Assembly: GCA_900547135.1 (NCBI GenBank)
Contig: URFJ01000072.1
Location: 1 to 10,234 of the forward strand
Length of the DNA stretch: 10,234 nt
Reading direction: 5' to 3'
From: an uncultured Eubacteriales bacterium
GTDB taxonomy: Bacteria; Bacillota; Clostridia; Christensenellales; CAG-138
Positions 1 to 6,575 of the stretch are shown piece after piece. Under the pieces are notes generated by a model. The model ran no database searches. It saw nothing but the letters and a program-made list of their open reading frames with translations, and was not told where the DNA came from. The first letter of the stretch is position 1, and each line of letters starts with the position of its first letter. Made by a program: the position numbers and the translations under genes.

Positions 1-104
1 CAAATACATACTATGACATACATAGCTCAAGATTAAAGAATTACGATGTAAATACTTTCTGGGATTGGTCAGACCAGCTGTTATATTGTACAGTTGATGA
101 GTAA
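1..104 (+). CDS. C-terminal end of an unrecognised protein (5' end outside window)
   Basis: An open frame runs from base 3 (the codon phase enters from outside the window) to a TAA at 102-104 and encodes about 33 visible residues. The tail is rich in aromatic and polar residues (NTYYDIHSSRLKN at the start of the visible part, FWDWSDQLLYCTVDE at the end), which looks more protein-like than the other five frames here. It has no recognisable domain, and such a short fragment cannot be assigned. It ends about 310 bases before the opp promoter, so it is probably a separate transcription unit. It could be a chance open frame. Confidence 0.4.
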   Translation, partial: NTYYDIHSSRLKNYDVNTFWDWSDQLLYCTVDE

Positions 105-414
105 TATATGATTGGTGAGGACATTTTATGACATATTTTCGTCAATTTTTTTGGTAATAAGTTATTGCAAATTATATGAAACTTTTAGTAGATTAAATGA
201 AAACTATGCAATAAATAGTAATATGGCAAATATCTACATGGGTAAAAAATTATACATAGATAAAGCTGGTTTAAAACATGCTTATAAAAGCTTAAGCAAA
301 ACAGCCTGAAAACCAGTTAAATACGGGATAAAGGACTATTTTTTGATATAGCATACAGGGGGGCGAAAAAAATCGATAAGCAAAAAAGGGAGGCGTAAAA
401 TGCTAAAAAAGCAC
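105..414. other. AT-rich intergenic region without a convincing gene
   Basis: This stretch is visibly richer in A and T than the genes downstream. It contains a TTG-initiated 65-codon frame (112-309) with no Shine-Dalgarno site and a skewed composition; its last 23 codons (from the ATG at 238) are Lys-rich and could be a decayed gene end, but I cannot name a family. The frame ends inside an imperfect stem-loop (264-318). A G-run and A-runs lie at 358-387. Nothing else here is supportable. Confidence 0.5.
264..318 (+). repeat. Imperfect nested inverted repeat
   Basis: Outer arms CTGGTTT (266-272) and AAACCAG (310-316) are perfect 7-bp complements, extended by G265-T317 and A264-T318. Inside, TGCTTA (279-284) pairs with TAAGCA (293-298). 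There is no T-run directly after it; the nearest is at 339-344. It could be a weak terminator for whatever lies upstream or a remnant of a mobile-element end. In an AT-rich region, part of it may be chance. Confidence 0.3.
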
Positions 415-443
415 TTGACGACATGTAGTGAGAAAGGTATAAT
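415..443 (+). promoter_or_regulatory. Sigma-A type promoter of the opp operon
   Basis: TTGACG (415-420) matches the -35 consensus at five of six positions. It is followed after exactly 17 bp by a perfect -10, TATAAT (438-443). Transcription should start near 450, giving a leader of about 220 nt before oppB. It is the best promoter-like match I found upstream of oppB and points the right way. Confidence 0.8.
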
Positions 444-449
444 ATATTT

Positions 450-650
450 GAACTTTATGTTTGCTAAAGCTACATATTTAATGATATAATATGTGGCAAT
501 CGAAGACGAATCCTGACGAATTGACACAGTTGAGGAATCAATTAAAATTCTCAGGATTTTACTTCAACACAGGTCATTTATATATGGAGTTCATATATAA
601 AATGACGAAATACATTCTATCGTGTATTTCTGTCAAACAAAAAGTAAGTA
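450..650 (+). promoter_or_regulatory. Structured 5' leader of oppB (four consecutive stem-loops)
   Basis: Four inverted repeats follow each other between the promoter and the oppB ribosome site. (1) 469-478 with 488-497, 10 pairs including one G-U. (2) 509-516 with 551-558 (AATCCTGA/TCAGGATT), continued inside by 519-524 with 538-543 (AATTGA/TCAATT). (3) 573-586 with 592-606 (GTCATTTATATATG), one bulged A and a 5-nt loop. (4) 607-614 with 623-630 (GAAATACA/TGTATTTC), directly abutting the third. I recognise no known riboswitch or T-box signature (no GGGTGG-like element). Arms 3 and 4 are AT-rich, so individual stems may be weak. A regulatory role is an inference. Confidence 0.5.
461..490 (+). 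promoter_or_regulatory. Possible second sigma-A promoter
   Basis: TTGCTA (461-466, four of six -35 matches), an 18-bp spacer and TATAAT (485-490) form a weaker candidate about 47 bp downstream of the first promoter. Its -10 lies in the loop and descending arm of the first leader hairpin (469-497). The element may therefore be a promoter, an RNA structure, or both, depending on which start is used. Confidence 0.3.
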
Positions 651-668
651 AGGAAGGTTGGTGAAAAG

Positions 669-1655
669 ATGGTCAAGTATATTTTAAAACGTCTTGTATA
701 CGTTGTGATAGTATTTGTAATACTATCATTTCTGATGTTTTTCTTGTACAATTTGACCCCAGGTGACCCAGTCCGCGACATGCTCGAGCCACAGAAGGAC
801 AAGATGACTCCAGAGGAGTACAGGATAGAGTATGAACGATTAACCGCGCAGCTAGGTCTTAATAAGCCAATGGTTGTCCAGTATTGGAAGTGGTTTACAA
901 ACCTGCTTCAGGGCGACTTTGGTTACTCGTCATATTACAGGGACGCTGTAGTGAATCATTTATCAGGGCCGGTGCAGAACACGCTGTTCCTGAACATCGT
1001 CACTACGATATTGGCGCTTGGAATAACGATTCCATTGGGTATAAAATGCGCTATAAAGAAAAACTCGCTGCTTGACAAATCTACACAGGTTATTACGATA
1101 GTTGGAATAAGTATTCCGATTTACATTACAGCATTGGTTTTCATCTATTTCTTTGCTATATTGCTCGGGATATTCCCTCCAGGCGGAATAAAGACCCCAG
1201 GAAGCCAGTATGTAGGTATGAAGGCGTTTACCGATAAGCTTTACTACATGGCGCTGCCGATCATAGTAGCTACATTCAACTCGCTGGGCAGTACATTCAG
1301 ATATGTACGTGCAGCAATGATAACAGAGCTGAGCCAGGATTATATCAGGACAGCAAGGGCTAAGGGCGTACGTGAGAAGGTTGTCATATACAGCCACGCA
1401 TGGAGAAACGCTTTATTGCCAATAATCACAATTCTCATCAGCTGGTTTACAACTCTGCTCAGCGGCTGGGCGATACTTGAACAGATGTTCCTGCTGCAGG
1501 GTGTAGGTCAGATAATGATTCTTGGCTTAAACAACAAGGACTACCAGTTGGTTCTTGCCATGCAGATGGTATTCGTAGTTATATCACTTGTAAGCCGTTT
1601 GATAACCGACTTGAGCTACGGCCTTGTAGACCCGCGCGTCAGGGTTGATAAATAA
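669..1655 (+). CDS. oppB: Oligopeptide/dipeptide ABC transporter permease, OppB type
   Basis: This is one of the two membrane subunits that form the channel of an Opp/Dpp importer in the cytoplasmic membrane. The 328 residues are usual for the family. Visible landmarks are the N-terminal membrane span (about 8-28) followed by the typical LTPGDP (29-34), the extracellular QGDFGYS segment (81-87), further hydrophobic spans, and the EAA coupling loop (about 225-250, containing YIRTARAKGV and RNALLP) that contacts the ATPases. The C-terminal YGLVDPR is also typical. The ATG is preceded by AGGAAGG (651-657) and GGTGA (660-664). It is the first gene of the opp operon, 17 bases before oppC. The substrate cannot be read from the sequence; peptides are likeliest, but members of this family also carry nickel or oligosaccharides. 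Confidence 0.93.
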   Translation: MVKYILKRLVYVVIVFVILSFLMFFLYNLTPGDPVRDMLEPQKDKMTPEEYRIEYERLTAQLGLNKPMVVQYWKWFTNLLQGDFGYSSYYRDAVVNHLSGPVQNTLFLNIVTTILALGITIPLGIKCAIKKNSLLDKSTQVITIVGISIPIYITALVFIYFFAILLGIFPPGGIKTPGSQYVGMKAFTDKLYYMALPIIVATFNSLGSTFRYVRAAMITELSQDYIRTARAKGVREKVVIYSHAWRNALLPIITILISWFTTLLSGWAILEQMFLLQGVGQIMILGLNNKDYQLVLAMQMVFVVISLVSRLITDLSYGLVDPRVRVDK

Positions 1656-1672
1656 CAGGGGAGGACATAAAA

Positions 1673-3517
1673 ATGAGCGAAATAAAAATAGAAAAGAAAA
1701 AACGTTCTAGACTCCTCACCTGGTTCAGAAGAGGATTCTTTGGAACAAAAAAGGAAATGAGCATATTCGAGGAAGAGCAGATACAGGGGCCGATCCGCAC
1801 GATTATTTCCAATTTCAGGCGGAAAAAGCCGGCTATGTTCGGACTTATAATGTTCGCAGTAATCTTTTTGACAGTAGTAATTGGACCTTTATTCTCACCA
1901 TTGGATCTGTCATACGTGGAGAATGCGCATACCAACATGCCTCCAGGGTTCAGCATGCTTTCAGTACCTAGTGAGCTTAAAGGCAATGTTAAGGACATCG
2001 GCATTGGAAACAGCTTCTCCGTAGGTCTGTCAAATGACGGGAATCTGTATATATGGGGCAATACCGCGATCACTAACTCGATTGATATTGCCGATATACC
2101 GGATGAGATTAGAAATGCAAATATAGTGGATATTGCCATAGGCAGCGACCACGCGCTTGCCATAGACGATGCGGGACATATATATGTGTGGGGAAACACC
2201 CGCAATGGACAGGATAAAATTCCAGAGGAGGTTGAGAACCTTCCATATGACCAGATCAAAAAGGTCATCGCAGGCAATCAGTGTTCAGGCGTTCTTACGG
2301 TTGACGGCTACCTCTATCTCTGGGGCAACACCAGGACGCAGGACATCAAACTTAATGAGGACTATCAGGGACGTATCAAGGACTTTGAATTCACCGGATT
2401 CAAATACATGGTCATTCTTGACGACGACACCGTAGCCTATACGGGGTTTGAAAAGGATAATGCGTTTATTAAATCGTATCCTAAGGAACTGGAAGGCAAA
2501 ACGGTAGTCGACATAGCAACGACGAATAACGCTGTAGCGGCGCTTACATCAACCGGAGAGGTTTACGTATGGGGTACTGATACAAACATACTCATTCCTC
2601 CGGAGCATGAGAGCAAGTTTGTCGAGATCTATGGCGGCCGGCATCATTTGATTGCCAAGATGGAAAATGGGGACTATATTGGCTGGGGCAAGGATAAATT
2701 CAAACAGTCGTCAGTTCCTGATAAAGTAAATAATTCCGATATTGAAAACATGTATGTAGGCGGTTTCTATAACTATGCTGTTACATCGGAAGGCGAAATA
2801 GTAACATGGGGCCTCAAGGGTTATCTGCTCGGAACGGATGAATTTGGCAGAGACATACTTAACAGGCTACTCAACGGCGGTTTTACGACGATGACGGTAG
2901 GCGCCGTAGCGGTTGTCATCAGTACTCTGCTGGGCGTTATACTTGGAGGCCTTGCCGGATACTTCGGCGGCATGGTGGATATGTTCATCATGCGTGTCTC
3001 TGAGGTGGTAGGAAGTATTCCGTCGCTGCCGCTGCTCTTAATTCTATCTTCCATACTAGGTCAGCTGCTGCCGCCATCCCAAAAGATGTATCTAGTCATG
3101 ATTGTACTAGGCGTAGTTGGGTGGACCGGCTTGTGCGTCCTGGTTCGTGCCGAGGTGCTCCGCGGCCGTGAGCAGGAGTATGTAACTGCAGCCAAGGCCA
3201 TGGGTGTGAAAGAGAACAAGATAGTTTTCAAACATATAGTACCGAATGTAATTTCTACTATCATAGTCAACGCAACGCTCAGCTTTGCGGGCATGATGCT
3301 TACGGAATCCGGACTTGCGTTCCTTGGATTCGGCATCGCCCCCCCGCAGCCGACATGGGGCAATATGCTCACGGGCGCCAATGACAGCGTTGTTATTCAG
3401 AATTACTGGTGGAGATGGGTGTTCACCTCAATCGTATTCGGTCTATGTACTGTCAGCATAAACCTGATGGGCGACGGCCTGCGCGACGCAATGGATCCCA
3501 GATCCACTGAAAGGTAA
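1673..3517 (+). CDS. oppC: ABC transporter permease, OppC type, with inserted seven-repeat RCC1-like propeller
   Basis: Second channel subunit of the Opp importer, 614 residues against roughly 300 in ordinary OppC. The N-terminal cytoplasmic part (1-52) and TM1 (about 54-73) are normal. Residues 105-382 are an insertion of seven RCC1-like repeats, and the canonical permease resumes with LLGTDEFGRD (385-394). The remaining spans follow, with the EAA loop at about 502-531 (EYVTAAKAMGV, HIVPN) and the family motif LAFLGFG...PTWG (548-563). By OppC topology the segment after TM1 is extracellular, so the propeller should sit outside, where a binding protein docks. The frame is open throughout and the start has GGGGAGG (1658-1664), so this is not a sequencing fusion of two genes. 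The permease assignment is certain; the propeller's role (substrate, binding-protein or cell-wall contact) is unknown. Confidence 0.93.
   Translation: MSEIKIEKKKRSRLLTWFRRGFFGTKKEMSIFEEEQIQGPIRTIISNFRRKKPAMFGLIMFAVIFLTVVIGPLFSPLDLSYVENAHTNMPPGFSMLSVPSELKGNVKDIGIGNSFSVGLSNDGNLYIWGNTAITNSIDIADIPDEIRNANIVDIAIGSDHALAIDDAGHIYVWGNTRNGQDKIPEEVENLPYDQIKKVIAGNQCSGVLTVDGYLYLWGNTRTQDIKLNEDYQGRIKDFEFTGFKYMVILDDDTVAYTGFEKDNAFIKSYPKELEGKTVVDIATTNNAVAALTSTGEVYVWGTDTNILIPPEHESKFVEIYGGRHHLIAKMENGDYIGWGKDKFKQSSVPDKVNNSDIENMYVGGFYNYAVTSEGEIVTWGLKGYLLGTDEFGRDILNRLLNGGFTTMTVGAVAVVISTLLGVILGGLAGYFGGMVDMFIMRVSEVVGSIPSLPLLLILSSILGQLLPPSQKMYLVMIVLGVVGWTGLCVLVRAEVLRGREQEYVTAAKAMGVKENKIVFKHIVPNVISTIIVNATLSFAGMMLTESGLAFLGFGIAPPQPTWGNMLTGANDSVVIQNYWWRWVFTSIVFGLCTVSINLMGDGLRDAMDPRSTER
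1985..2818 (+). repeat. Seven RCC1-like repeats encoded inside oppC
   Basis: Each unit has the pattern hydrophobic-x-D/K-I, G-x-x-H/F-s/a, a strand ending in L/A-x-x-D/E-G, then Y-x-W-G. The closing WG dipeptides are at OppC residues 128, 173, 217, 300, 338 and 379. The fourth unit is degenerate (YTGF at 256-259). Spacings are 45, 44, about 40, about 43, 38 and 41 residues. Units 1-3 end in the same WGNT. Outside these short motifs the units differ, so the duplication is old. Seven units is the count expected for a closed RCC1-type beta-propeller. Confidence 0.85.
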
Positions 3518-3531
3518 GGGGGTAGAGATAA

Positions 3532-4533
3532 ATGGCATTGCTTGAAATGAAAAATCTAAAGACCTTCTTCACCACAAAAAGAGGCACGGTCAAGGCTGTC
3601 AACGGGGTTTCCTACAACGTTGAATCAGGAAAAACGCTTGGTGTAGTTGGTGAATCGGGTTCTGGAAAAAGCGTTGCGGCTATGAGCATGCTGCAGCTGC
3701 TCGACGGCAACGGATATATTGAAAGCGGTGAAATACTGTTTGAAGGGGTCGATCTTACAAAGCTGTCCATTGAGGATATGTACCATGTAAGAGGAAATGA
3801 TATATCAGTCATATTCCAGGAGCCCATGACAAGCCTTAACCCGGTATTTACGGTGGAAAAACAGCTTTCAGAACCGTTTATGATCCACCAGGGCATGAAC
3901 AAAAAAGAAGCTGCGGCACATGTAGTAGAGATGCTTGCCGACGTTAAAATACCAAATCCGGATGTTGTTGCAAAACAGTACCCACATCAGCTTTCTGGAG
4001 GCATGCGCCAGCGCGTTATGATTGCAATGGCGCTCGCGTGCAGACCCAAGCTTCTAATTGCGGATGAGCCGACGACAGCGCTGGACGTTACGATTCAGGC
4101 TCAGATTCTGAGGCTTATGAACGACCTTAAGAGGGATAAAGGTACTTCCATACTGTTTATAACCCATGATCTGGGCGTTATAAATCAGATGGCTGATGAT
4201 GTGGCGGTTATGTATTGCGGTCAGGTAGTTGAAATGGCCCCTGTAGAGGACATTTTCGACCGAAGCAATAATTACTCGCATCCATACACAGAGGGCCTGA
4301 TGTTCTCAATACCAAGGCTTGACACGCCGGTAAATGAGAGACTGGACGCCATTCCAGGATCGGTGCCCCATCCGTTGGATTTGCCAAAGGGCTGCAAATT
4401 TGCGCCGCGTTGCAAATATGCTACGAAGCGCTGTGAAGAGGAAGAACCCGAGATGCTACAGGTAACTGAAAGACAGCAGATCAGGTGCTTCTATCCTGAA
4501 AAGAAGGAGAGAATGAGCCGTGGAAGAAAATAA
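3532..4533 (+). CDS. oppD: Oligopeptide ABC transporter ATP-binding protein, OppD type
   Basis: One of two ATPases that drive peptide import, on the cytoplasmic face. The 333 residues are normal for the family. Motifs in order: Walker A GESGSGKS (40-47), Q-loop FQEP (95-98), signature LSGGMRQR (154-161), Walker B LLIADEP (174-180, catalytic Glu179), D-loop TALD (182-185) and switch His212. The C-terminal OppD/DppD region has cysteines at 288, 294, 301 and 319, the arrangement linked to an iron-sulfur cluster in some DppD structures. Translation starts 14 bases after the oppC stop, with AAGGGGG at 3516-3522. The last 14 bases overlap the start of oppF, suggesting translational coupling. Nothing is missing, so the protein should be an active ATPase. 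Confidence 0.95.
   Translation: MALLEMKNLKTFFTTKRGTVKAVNGVSYNVESGKTLGVVGESGSGKSVAAMSMLQLLDGNGYIESGEILFEGVDLTKLSIEDMYHVRGNDISVIFQEPMTSLNPVFTVEKQLSEPFMIHQGMNKKEAAAHVVEMLADVKIPNPDVVAKQYPHQLSGGMRQRVMIAMALACRPKLLIADEPTTALDVTIQAQILRLMNDLKRDKGTSILFITHDLGVINQMADDVAVMYCGQVVEMAPVEDIFDRSNNYSHPYTEGLMFSIPRLDTPVNERLDAIPGSVPHPLDLPKGCKFAPRCKYATKRCEEEEPEMLQVTERQQIRCFYPEKKERMSRGRK
4504..4522 (+). promoter_or_regulatory. Ribosome binding site and GTG start of oppF
   Basis: AAGGAGA (4504-4510) lies inside the end of oppD, nine bases before the GTG at 4520. The nearby ATG at 4513 belongs to the oppD frame and leads to a stop after six codons, so GTG is the best start for oppF. Confidence 0.75.
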
Positions 4534-6067
4534 AAAAGTTCTGCTCCGCATCAGCAACCTTAAACAGTACTTCCCGATCAAGGGCGGCCGGTTTGTTAAG
4601 GCGAATGATGGAATAAGCATTAATATCTACGAGGGTGAAACGTTTGGATTGGTTGGCGAGTCCGGATGCGGGAAATCGACACTTGGCCGTACGCTGCTAC
4701 AGCTGTACAAGCAGACGGATGGGCGCACGATGTACTATGGACGTACGCTTGAAGAACTGGCTCCTAAGTATGTGCATGAGACGATAAGAACGCTTAACAA
4801 GAGGCGCCGCCAATATCATGACTTGCAGGCCAAGTATGAGTCGATGAAGGCCGAGTTCGACGGACTTAGCGAGACGGAACAGTTCCGCAAAGCGGATGAG
4901 CTTGCCGCGGCTAAAAAATCGGCTAATGACGCTTTCCTTGATGTAGCCAACATAATCGGAGGTCTCATGATCGTAGATGACCTTACGCCGGTTATTCAGG
5001 TTTACTCAAAGCTGTTCAGGCAGTTTAGAAGGGTACATGAAATCAAGATCGATCACAATGCCGTGGAAACAGTGAAGAATGAGCTGGAATTCAGCCTGAA
5101 GGAGGCCCAGAAGAAGGGCGAAAACATGAAGGGGCTGAAAGCAAAGCTCGAAAAAGTAAATGCAAAACTAAAGATAGAAGATGACAAGCTTAAGACGGCG
5201 TACAATGCTGTTAAGGCAATACGTGATGAAATCGAAGCTATGCGCAAGCCGTATGTCGGCAATGAGGAGTTCGAACGTTTGGAGCAGTTCCGTGATGAGG
5301 GAATTGACCTTGCGCGCCTTACCTACAACGAGATGCGGCACTTGAGGAGCGATATGCAGCTCATATTCCAGGATCCCTATTCATCGCTCAATCCGCGTAT
5401 GACGGTAGGTCAGATTGTAGGCGAAGGAATGCTGGCACATGGATATTTCAGGCACAACGATGACCGCATGCAGGAAGCTGTACTTAAGACTATGGAAAAC
5501 TGCGGATTGGCGCCATACTTTGTGCATCGTTACCCCCATCAGTTCTCAGGCGGCCAACGTCAGCGTATAGGCATAGCCAGAGCTCTGGGAGTACAACCCA
5601 AGTTTGTGGTATGCGACGAGGCTGTTTCAGCGCTTGACGTGTCGATTCAGTCCCAGATAATTAACCTTTTGCAGGATCTTAAGGGCCAGCAGAACCTTAC
5701 CTACATGTTCATTACACATGATCTTTCGGTTGTTAAGTATATAAGCGACCGTATTGGCGTAATGTATCTTGGAAATATGGTTGAGCTTGCGGATTCCGAG
5801 GAAATGTTCGCCAACCCGAGACATCCATACACGGAGGCGTTGCTAAACGCGATCCCCACAACCGATGCAAGGCGTGAATTGGTTATCCTTGAAGGCGATA
5901 TACCCAGCCCTGTCAACCCACCCAAGGGATGCAAGTTCCATACGCGTTGCAGATACTGCACCGAGATATGTGAACATGTTACGCCGGATATGATTGAGGT
6001 AAGGCCGAATCACTTTGTTGCCTGCCACCATATGATTGACAGTAAAAAGGATAAGGAAGAATCCTGA
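4520..6067 (+). CDS. oppF: Oligopeptide ABC transporter ATP-binding protein, OppF type, with inserted coiled coil
   Basis: Second ATPase of the importer, pairing with OppD. It is 515 residues, against about 310-330 in ordinary OppF. Walker A GESGCGKS (46-53) is followed by an insertion of about 190 residues (78-268). The normal fold resumes at MRHLRSDMQLIFQDP, with Q-loop FQDP (283-286), signature FSGGQRQR (342-349), Walker B FVVCDEA (362-368, Glu367), D-loop SALD (370-373) and switch His400. The C-terminal region keeps cysteines at 471, 477, 484 and 502 plus an extra one at 480, a possible iron-sulfur site. All ATPase motifs are intact, so the insertion should protrude from the nucleotide-binding domain without destroying it. 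The start is a GTG overlapping oppD. Confidence 0.93.
   Translation: MEENKKVLLRISNLKQYFPIKGGRFVKANDGISINIYEGETFGLVGESGCGKSTLGRTLLQLYKQTDGRTMYYGRTLEELAPKYVHETIRTLNKRRRQYHDLQAKYESMKAEFDGLSETEQFRKADELAAAKKSANDAFLDVANIIGGLMIVDDLTPVIQVYSKLFRQFRRVHEIKIDHNAVETVKNELEFSLKEAQKKGENMKGLKAKLEKVNAKLKIEDDKLKTAYNAVKAIRDEIEAMRKPYVGNEEFERLEQFRDEGIDLARLTYNEMRHLRSDMQLIFQDPYSSLNPRMTVGQIVGEGMLAHGYFRHNDDRMQEAVLKTMENCGLAPYFVHRYPHQFSGGQRQRIGIARALGVQPKFVVCDEAVSALDVSIQSQIINLLQDLKGQQNLTYMFITHDLSVVKYISDRIGVMYLGNMVELADSEEMFANPRHPYTEALLNAIPTTDARRELVILEGDIPSPVNPPKGCKFHTRCRYCTEICEHVTPDMIEVRPNHFVACHHMIDSKKDKEES
4751..5323 (+). other. Coiled-coil insertion encoded within oppF
   Basis: OppF residues 78-268 are highly charged and predicted helical. 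Hydrophobic positions 203, 206, 210, 213, 217, 224, 231, 234, 238 and 241 follow an a/d heptad register. The first half (about 86-135) is also helical and charged. A hydrophobic middle (about 141-165, containing NIIGGLMIVDDL) would be the tip of an antiparallel hairpin. The position in the fold, after Walker A and before the Q-loop, differs from a simple C-terminal extension. Confidence 0.75.
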
Positions 6068-6117
6068 TCCGTCTAACAGCGAATCATGGATTTAATACCT
6101 AACGCCAAATTCCAGTG

Positions 6118-6135
6118 AAAGGAGATGAGAACATG
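6118..6135 (+). promoter_or_regulatory. Ribosome binding site fixing the start of the small membrane protein
   Basis: AAAGGAG (6118-6124) sits eight bases before the ATG at 6133. A GTG at 6115 in the same frame would place this site inside the gene and has no good site of its own, so ATG 6133 is preferred. Confidence 0.75.
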
Positions 6136-6429
6136 CTCTTTAAAGATAAGATCGAACGCGCCATGGTGTACCGAATGAACGAAATGGTTCAGCAGGACAG
6201 TCCCGAAGAAAACAGGGAAAAGGAAGAACATATAGAGGCGTTCGATAATAAAAGTAAGCGTAAGCTTAGGAAGGTCAAGAAGGATAGCGATCTTAGCTCC
6301 ATAATGGAAAAGGGCGATCTGAAGGCTATGATGATTTCAGCGTACCTGGTGCTGATGCCAGTAGCTATTGGGGTATTGCTGCTGATATGTGGCTTTACGT
6401 ATTGGTTCTTCCTTAGAGGGACATTTTAA
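6133..6429 (+). CDS. Small single-span membrane protein of the opp operon, unrecognised
   Basis: The 98-residue protein belongs to no family I recognise. Residues 1-65 are hydrophilic and strongly charged, with an acidic stretch (about 22-38) followed by a basic cluster (about 40-50). Residues 68-94 form one hydrophobic segment (ISAYLVLMPVAIGVLLLI), and only RGTF follows, so it resembles a tail-anchored protein with its N-terminal part in the cytoplasm. It lies 65 bases after the oppF stop, on the same strand and before a strong hairpin, so it is probably the last gene of the opp transcript. A role as an accessory or assembly factor of the transporter is possible, but the sequence shows only co-location. 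The good ribosome site supports expression. Confidence 0.75.
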   Translation: MLFKDKIERAMVYRMNEMVQQDSPEENREKEEHIEAFDNKSKRKLRKVKKDSDLSSIMEKGDLKAMMISAYLVLMPVAIGVLLLICGFTYWFFLRGTF

Positions 6430-6460
6430 GGCAATTTAACCGACTAAACTTACTACTAAG

Positions 6461-6492
6461 TGCGCCGCAGAGCATAACGTCCCTGCGGCGCA
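6461..6492 (+). terminator. GC-rich hairpin after the opp operon
   Basis: TGCGCCGCAG (6461-6470) pairs perfectly with CTGCGGCGCA (6483-6492) around a 12-base loop. The stem is very stable, but no T-run follows, so it is not a textbook intrinsic terminator. It may terminate with help, or protect the 3' end of the opp mRNA when reading continues into the MFS gene. Confidence 0.55.
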
Positions 6493-6521
6493 TCAGTCTG
6501 CAATAATTAAGCAAATATACA

Positions 6522-6547
6522 CAGCCGTATGGATGGAAAAGCGGCTG
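6522..6547 (+). repeat. Short hairpin just upstream of the MFS gene
   Basis: CAGCCG (6522-6527) and CGGCTG (6542-6547) form a 6-bp stem with a 14-base loop, ending 15 bases before the AGGAGG ribosome site (6563-6568). It is too short to be a terminator and lacks a T-run. It could affect translation of the next gene or be chance. Confidence 0.3.
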
Positions 6548-6575
6548 ATAATCCTTGTAAGCAGGAGGATCAGCA

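Noticed and set aside
112..309. Plus-strand 65-codon frame starting at TTG, with a Lys-rich end
   Set aside because: No ribosome site, a rare start codon and AT-driven composition; at best a gene remnant that I cannot name.
264..318. CRISPR array or insertion-sequence terminal repeat
   Set aside because: Only one nested inverted repeat; no direct repeats with regular spacing and no transposase frame.
400..489. 29-codon frame behind GGGAGG (388-393)
   Set aside because: The ribosome site is attractive, but the opp promoter lies inside the frame, so transcripts from it would lack the start; the peptide has no clear features.
450..668. T-box, S-box or other known riboswitch in the opp leader
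   Set aside because: None of the conserved sequence elements I know are present; only generic stem-loops are seen.
963..1397. Minus-strand frame of 144 codons opposite oppB
   Set aside because: Antisense shadow with odd composition (many Cys and Tyr), entirely inside a conserved gene.
1639..2277. Long minus-strand frame of 212 codons opposite oppB/oppC
   Set aside because: Shadow of oppC: the plus frame has intact permease and RCC1 motifs, while the minus frame shows no domain or ribosome site.
1985..2818. A separate RCC1 gene wrongly joined to oppC by an assembly error
   Set aside because: The frame is continuous, both permease halves are on the correct sides with correct topology, and the inserted part has no start, stop or ribosome site of its own.
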